From assembly GCA_030268105.1 (NCBI GenBank), contig BSDZ01000015.1, positions 2,631,501 through 2,695,500 on the forward strand: a DNA stretch of 64,000 nt, in the 5' to 3' direction. Positions 59,677 through 64,000 of this stretch are shown here, in pieces. The notes under the pieces are model-generated. The model did not search any database and was not told the DNA's origin. It saw only the letters and a list, made by a program, of their open reading frames with translations. Numbering within the stretch: the stretch's first letter is position 1; every line of letters starts with the position of its first letter. A program made the translations under genes and the position numbers. The stretch comes from Volvox africanus (lineage: Eukaryota > Chlorophyta > Chlorophyceae > Chlamydomonadales > Volvocaceae).

Positions 59677-62045
59677 GCACACGCACACACACACACGCAA
59701 ACATGCGCATATACATGTGTGGCAAAGAAGACAAACGAAACGTAACGCGGTGAGAGCGAGCCTGCTTGGGGCGCTTTTCCTTTTCACAAGTCGTGTCCTC
59801 AATACGAACACGCACCCCATCAATTCCACCACAAGCCCGCCAAGGCCGTGCCACCTTCCCCCCTTTCGAACCCCCCTCCCTTTCCCGCTTAAAGCGCCCC
59901 GCAGCTCAATGCCGGTGTCCATGCCAGTGCCGGTGCTCGGCCCCATCCTCTGCTGCATGGGCCCCGACCTCACTTGTGGACGAGGAGGGAGGAGGAGACA
60001 TGCAAGGCAAGCGGCGACACCTGCGCAGTGCGGCGCAAACGGACGAACGAACGTACGAACAGACGAACGAACGTACGAACGGATGAATGGACGGATGAAC
60101 GGATGAAAGGACGAACGTACAAACGAACGAACGGACGGATGAAAGGAGGAAGGAACAGGGCCCGGAGTTCCTGTCGTAAGGACTCGAACCCCGAGAAGGC
60201 GGAGACCTTTCCACGTAGAGCAGCACAGCCTACGTCCAATCGCACAATCGCATAGCATTCTCCAATGCCCACCGCCATCATCCCCGTCTTACCGCCATCC
60301 CCCCTGACTCTCCCCCCCACACACACAATGCGCCACCATCCCCCAGCCGCCATACCTGCAGTTTCTTAAAATCCAAGGGACCAAAACGCTGCCCCCGGCA
60401 ATCACCCCCACCCACCCAGGCCAATAATCGTCACTCCACGTCAGGGAACGGAAAGAATCTCCGCCTCCTCATCCCCGCGCATGTCCCTAATCCCCCTCCC
60501 CATGACCGCTCTGACCTCCACCCGCGTTTCCTAAGCACCCTCGTTTCGTTACCGTCATTTTCGTTTTGTTTCTCGCCCTCCCCACCTTCCCTCCTCCAGC
60601 ACTTCCCGCTCTAACCCACCCTAACCCCACACGCCCCAACCCCGACACGCCCCCACCCACGACCCACCAATCCCCGTTGTACGGTGAAGAGCTCCACACT
60701 GCCTCCCATGGTACCCGCCGCCCCCAGCAGCACCACTCCTCCACCCGCCTCCGCCCCCGCTGCACCCGGCCGCAGAGAGGTGGCTGCCACAGGCCGTGGG
60801 TACACGGCGAAGGTGCTGACAGCTGATGGCAGGGTGTGCAACAGCCCTGTCAACTGGGGCGAGCCCGCCACGGACCGCTGCACAGGGGAAAGCGAGTAAA
60901 AAAGGTGGGTGTGAAAATTGTAAAACGTAAGAATGTAAACCCTAAGAATGTAAAAAAGGTGGGTAGTGAACATATGAGCTTCTTCCTCACTCCACTCACA
61001 AATAAAACCCTAAATCCCCAGGCCTATTCCCGCGTGAAGAAGATAATCAGATGTTTTAGATTTGCAGTCCACAACCCCCCGACTGCATCAGTACGTCGCT
61101 CTCACCGCTCCCTGGAGCAGCAGCACAGCTCCCCGGTCCCCCCCCCATACCCGGTCTCCTCACCGGCACAGCGGGTAAGCGCTCAGGTAACCCCGCAGCC
61201 GGCCGTTGCAGCTGAGCTCCCGAGTAAGAGCTGCTGGTACCCGCCCCACCCGCTCCAGCGAGCGCATGCAGGTGGGGGGCATGATCGGCGGAGAGTACCG
61301 AAGGCGCCGCTGGTGCGGATGTTGCCGCAGCAGTCAGTGCGGGGAGAGGTGCGTCCCAGCGCCACACCCGACCGTCCCCTGTGAATGCCACCAGCACGAG
61401 GAGCTGCGGTGGGGCCCTGAGGATAGGCCGTGGGGAGGAGTGGGTGGGAGCTGGGAAGGGTGATATTTCTAGATCAGGAGTGGGAAGCAGAGTAAGGGAG
61501 GGAAGGATTGGGAGGGAGGGAGGAGTTGGGAGGGAGGGAGGGAGGGAGTGGGGGGGAGAAAGGGTTGAGTAAAACAGCGTACAAAGGCACGGGACCCCAG
61601 CGCTGTCACGTGAAGCACCATGGGAAGGAGGGCGGGAGGAGGGAAGGTTGATCCCCGAAACTGGAGCTCAGTCCTCGCGACTCAGGCCGTAGCCGACATC
61701 GCAATACACACACAGAGACACGTCCAGAAACCCGGGTGAGCACCACGTGGCCCTTCCCGAGTCGCGAGGCAGTCACCCAAAACACACACACACACACTCA
61801 CACAAACACCCCATCTAGCCGTATCCTCCTGCTCCCCCCCCCGGCCCCGGCCCTTCAAGTAGGACACCTTGAGGGTAAGCTGTCCCCCGCACCTGTCCTG
61901 ATCAGAGGTTGCGGCCTGTACCCCCTCCTGCTGGGCCCCGGACCGCGATGAGGGTACTGTCGCTGCCGCCGCCTCCCCAACCTTTACTCCTCCTCCTCCT
62001 CCTCCTCCTCCTCCTCCTCCTCCTCCTCCTCCTCCTCCTCCTCCT

Positions 62046-62077
<32 letters not shown>

Positions 62078-63534
62078 TAATTCAGCGGTGTGAAAAGGTC
62101 TCTGGGCTGACTGGTGTTGGAGTTGGTGCTGGTGTTGCGCGTGTGGATGTGGTGAGGGGGAATGTGCCAAGGGGCCCAAGGGGCCATGCTGGCCGCCCCC
62201 CAAGTGAACGACACCGGAGTTGCTCGCTCTGGCATGGTTGTGTGTGTGGCTATGGTTATGGCTGTGCGTGTGTGTATGGGTTTGGGATTGGCCCGGGGAT
62301 AGGAAGGCGGCTCGGAGGCGCTGGGTAGCCTCATGGATGAGATGAGGCGTGGCCTGGGTGGAGTAGAAGATGGAACAGAAGACGGATGGAGGGGGCTTCA
62401 ACTTACAAAGGACGGACGGACGGACGGACGGACAAGGGGGGCCGGGAGGAGGAAAGGTGAGGTAGGGGGGGGGGGGAGTGCAAACGGAAAAGTGATGAGA
62501 TCAACCCTTTCAACCCCAACACCCCTCAGCTCACAGACGCCCAAGGGCGATGTGAACGTGAGGAGGGAGATGTCCACTTCCTAACTGCCACATCCTTTGG
62601 TTAGGGATGACATATATGTCTCATACAGACATACAGACATACACGTTGGACTATGGTTATAAGAGCTCGTACACCACGGACCTGCATAGAACCGCCGGTT
62701 CCCACGAGAACACCAGTCCCCAGCCCGCCGCCTCCTGCGCCGCCGCCGCCGCCGCCGCCGCCGCCCCCTAGTCCCCCCGATGCGCCTCCAAGAAGCCCTC
62801 CGCCGTGACAGCGCCACAGCCCCCCGCAGACGGCCAACAGTGTGGGCGGCTGTTTGCTGCCTCGAAGCGCGGGCGGAGTCAACCGCCCTGAGTGGACCAA
62901 CTGGTAGCGGAGCTCTCCTGGCACAATGACGGCAGCAGAGGAAGAGAGGGGAAGGGAAGGGGGAGGGAGAAAAGGGGCAAGGCGAATGAACTGAATCCTG
63001 ATGCTCATGATGAAGGAACGAGGACTAACCGTGAAGGTCGGATGATGGCTGACGTCGGCCAAAAAAAGGAGGGGGAAGACGAATAAACGAGACATTCTAC
63101 CGTTGTAGACACTGCTGTAAAGAATGACTTGGGGGAGGGGGAGGGAGCAATCCAAGCATGCAACAAATTTTGAGGGTTTGAAGGAGGTAGTCGGGGGAGG
63201 TGAAGAGAGGTGGAGGCGAAAGGTCGCGGCGAAGAGGATTAGAGGCGGAGGGGAGGGGGGACAGCGGCGGAGGCGGAGGGGACGCGGAGGACGACAACCC
63301 GTCATTTGACAAATCCCAAAATCCGAATAAGCCCCACCTGGTGATCGGACAAACACAGACAAGCCCCCATCCACGTGGCCGACGTACAGGCAATCGCAAC
63401 CGCCTTCATCGCCGGTACCCGCGCTAACGCCACTGCCGTACCCCCCTAAGATAGCCGAGAATGGCGCACATCCCGGGGGCAGCGGCCTGGAAGCGACTGG
63501 CGTGCTCAGCTCCGTGTCGTACACAACAATCTCC
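51501..63534 (-). CDS. WDR11: WDR11-like WD-repeat protein, N-terminus missing
   Basis: Exons, 5' to 3': 63534-63338, 62917-62682, 62353-61868, 61403-61164, 60877-60668, 60388-60356 (tentative), 59952-59855 (tentative), 59465-59186, 58508-57987, 57820-57639, 57227-56231, 55786-55082, 54538-54371, 54231-53866, 53487-53425, 52949-52861, 52628-52325, 52133-51501 (TGA). Phases close throughout. About 1,935 residues cover roughly the last three quarters of WDR11. Matching blocks: REIVVYDTEL, GDGRVWRW, PVRGVRWLG, SAELWG with LRLLDLPFSCVEW, LVVMGDAEGRLAVWEW, GLVRKIVISP, SDEARFW, ARYYRDALCTLAL and WRLAAVMTAHFLTG. WDR11 works with FAM91A1 as a tether for AP-1-derived vesicles at the trans-Golgi. The first WD repeats must lie beyond 64000 or in unrecognised exons. 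Poly-Gly (up to about 30 residues), His-, Ala- and Ser-rich inserts enlarge the protein. Confidence 0.88.
58683..58896. repeat. 14-bp minisatellite, about 15 copies, in a WDR11 intron
   Basis: Unit GGATATTGTGTGGA, almost perfect. One substitution is visible in the last copy (GGGTATT). It lies in the intron between 59186 and 58508 (minus strand). Six-frame open reading through it is an artefact. Confidence 0.95.
58943..58982. repeat. Short TTACCG hexamer array
   Basis: GTTACC/GTTACCGTTGC steps, about six units, just beside the 14-bp minisatellite in the same WDR11 intron. Confidence 0.8.
60035..60150. repeat. Imperfect GAAC/GGAT tetranucleotide array in a WDR11 intron
   Basis: About 115 bp of GAACGAAC, GTACGAAC, GGATGAA and GGACGGAT steps between tentative WDR11 exons. 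Confidence 0.85.
61985..62075. repeat. CTC/CCG trinucleotide run coding poly-Gly in WDR11
   Basis: About 20 CTC units followed by about 10 CCG units. On the minus strand they read as roughly 30 glycines (GGC then GGA codons) in phase with the exon 62353-61868. A second GCC run of the same type is at 62736-62766 in the previous exon. Confidence 0.9.
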
Positions 63535-63622
63535 CTGCATCGTCGTACACACGAGGTGGAGCAATGTAGCTGACGGTGTATGCGCTTTAGAGAGATACGC
63601 TGGGGGAAGGGGGGGAGATTGC

Positions 63623-63657
63623 TATGCTTGTTGATCAGAAAATGATCAACAAGCATA
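63623..63657. repeat. Perfect 15-bp stem hairpin
   Basis: Arms 63623-63637 and 63643-63657 (TATGCTTGTTGATCA and its complement) around a GAAAA loop. It lies just upstream, on the minus strand, of the first visible WDR11 exon. Confidence 0.9.
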
Positions 63658-64000
63658 ATTCTTTTACTTCGGTTTCTTTAGATACGCTGGACTATTAAGG
63701 ATGGCAGCGACGGGAAGAAGCTGCATGCTATATGAGCTAGCTGTAAGAGAAGCCGAACGAATGGGGAAGGCTGGGCGGACAATCCGCATTGTTGTGACAT
63801 CAAGGCCCCAAAAACCTAAGTCTTGTAATTTTGTGTGATTATCTGAGGGGCCGTGTGATTAGCCGCGCCAGAAGAAGTAGATGATGCGACATAGGACAGA
63901 AAAGAAGCATAGGGCCTGGCCTCTGCACCTCTTATGACCCGTGGGTCACTGGTCACTGGTTTTTAGCAGCCTCTTCAGCTCGTCCCCAAAAGGCGCACCT

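Noticed and set aside
60175..60255. GGTTCGAGTCC on the minus strand, like a tRNA T-loop
   Set aside because: The T-stem and acceptor do not pair and no A box is found. It lies in a WDR11 intron.

Overview
This window is nuclear DNA from a eukaryote, most likely a green alga (chlorophyte). The genes are split into many short exons by GT-AG introns, and the introns are full of microsatellites. The eL13 and organellar IF-2 proteins read like green-plant versions. TGTAA, the poly(A) signal typical of chlorophytes, lies 3' of several genes. I cannot name the genus.

Layout. 1-13001 (+): most of an insulin-degrading-enzyme-like M16 metalloprotease, 28 exons, its 5' end cut off by the window. 13002-25000: a repeat-rich block. 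It holds a decayed Ty3/gypsy chromovirus-type LTR retrotransposon with an inverted second fragment (14101-20737) and a DIRS-like tyrosine-recombinase retroelement (21080-24598). Inverted LTR fragments bracket the DIRS element, and two 243-bp direct repeats bracket the whole cluster. 26941-37895 (-): a 16-exon gene for an IF-2 of plastid (FUG1) type. 39932-41245 (-): ribosomal protein eL13. 44574-46903 (+): a four-exon membrane-anchored sulfotransferase. 51501 to about 63534 (-), running off the right edge or losing its N-terminus there: a WDR11-like vesicle-tethering WD-repeat protein, strongly enlarged by Ala/Gly/Ser/Pro-rich insertions.

The host genes are unrelated housekeeping genes (proteolysis, plastid translation, cytosolic ribosome, Golgi sulfation, trans-Golgi trafficking) and form no operon or cluster. 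Exon models were built by eye from reading frame, splice signals and remembered family conservation. Reading phase closes at every junction except one (IDE exons 22/23). I did not find a new defence or metabolic system. The most unusual content is the retroelement block (inverted nesting, in-frame stops that are all TGA, palindromic flanks), the splice-site usage (many GTAC donors, one GC donor, CA-repeat acceptors) and very homogeneous minisatellites inside introns.
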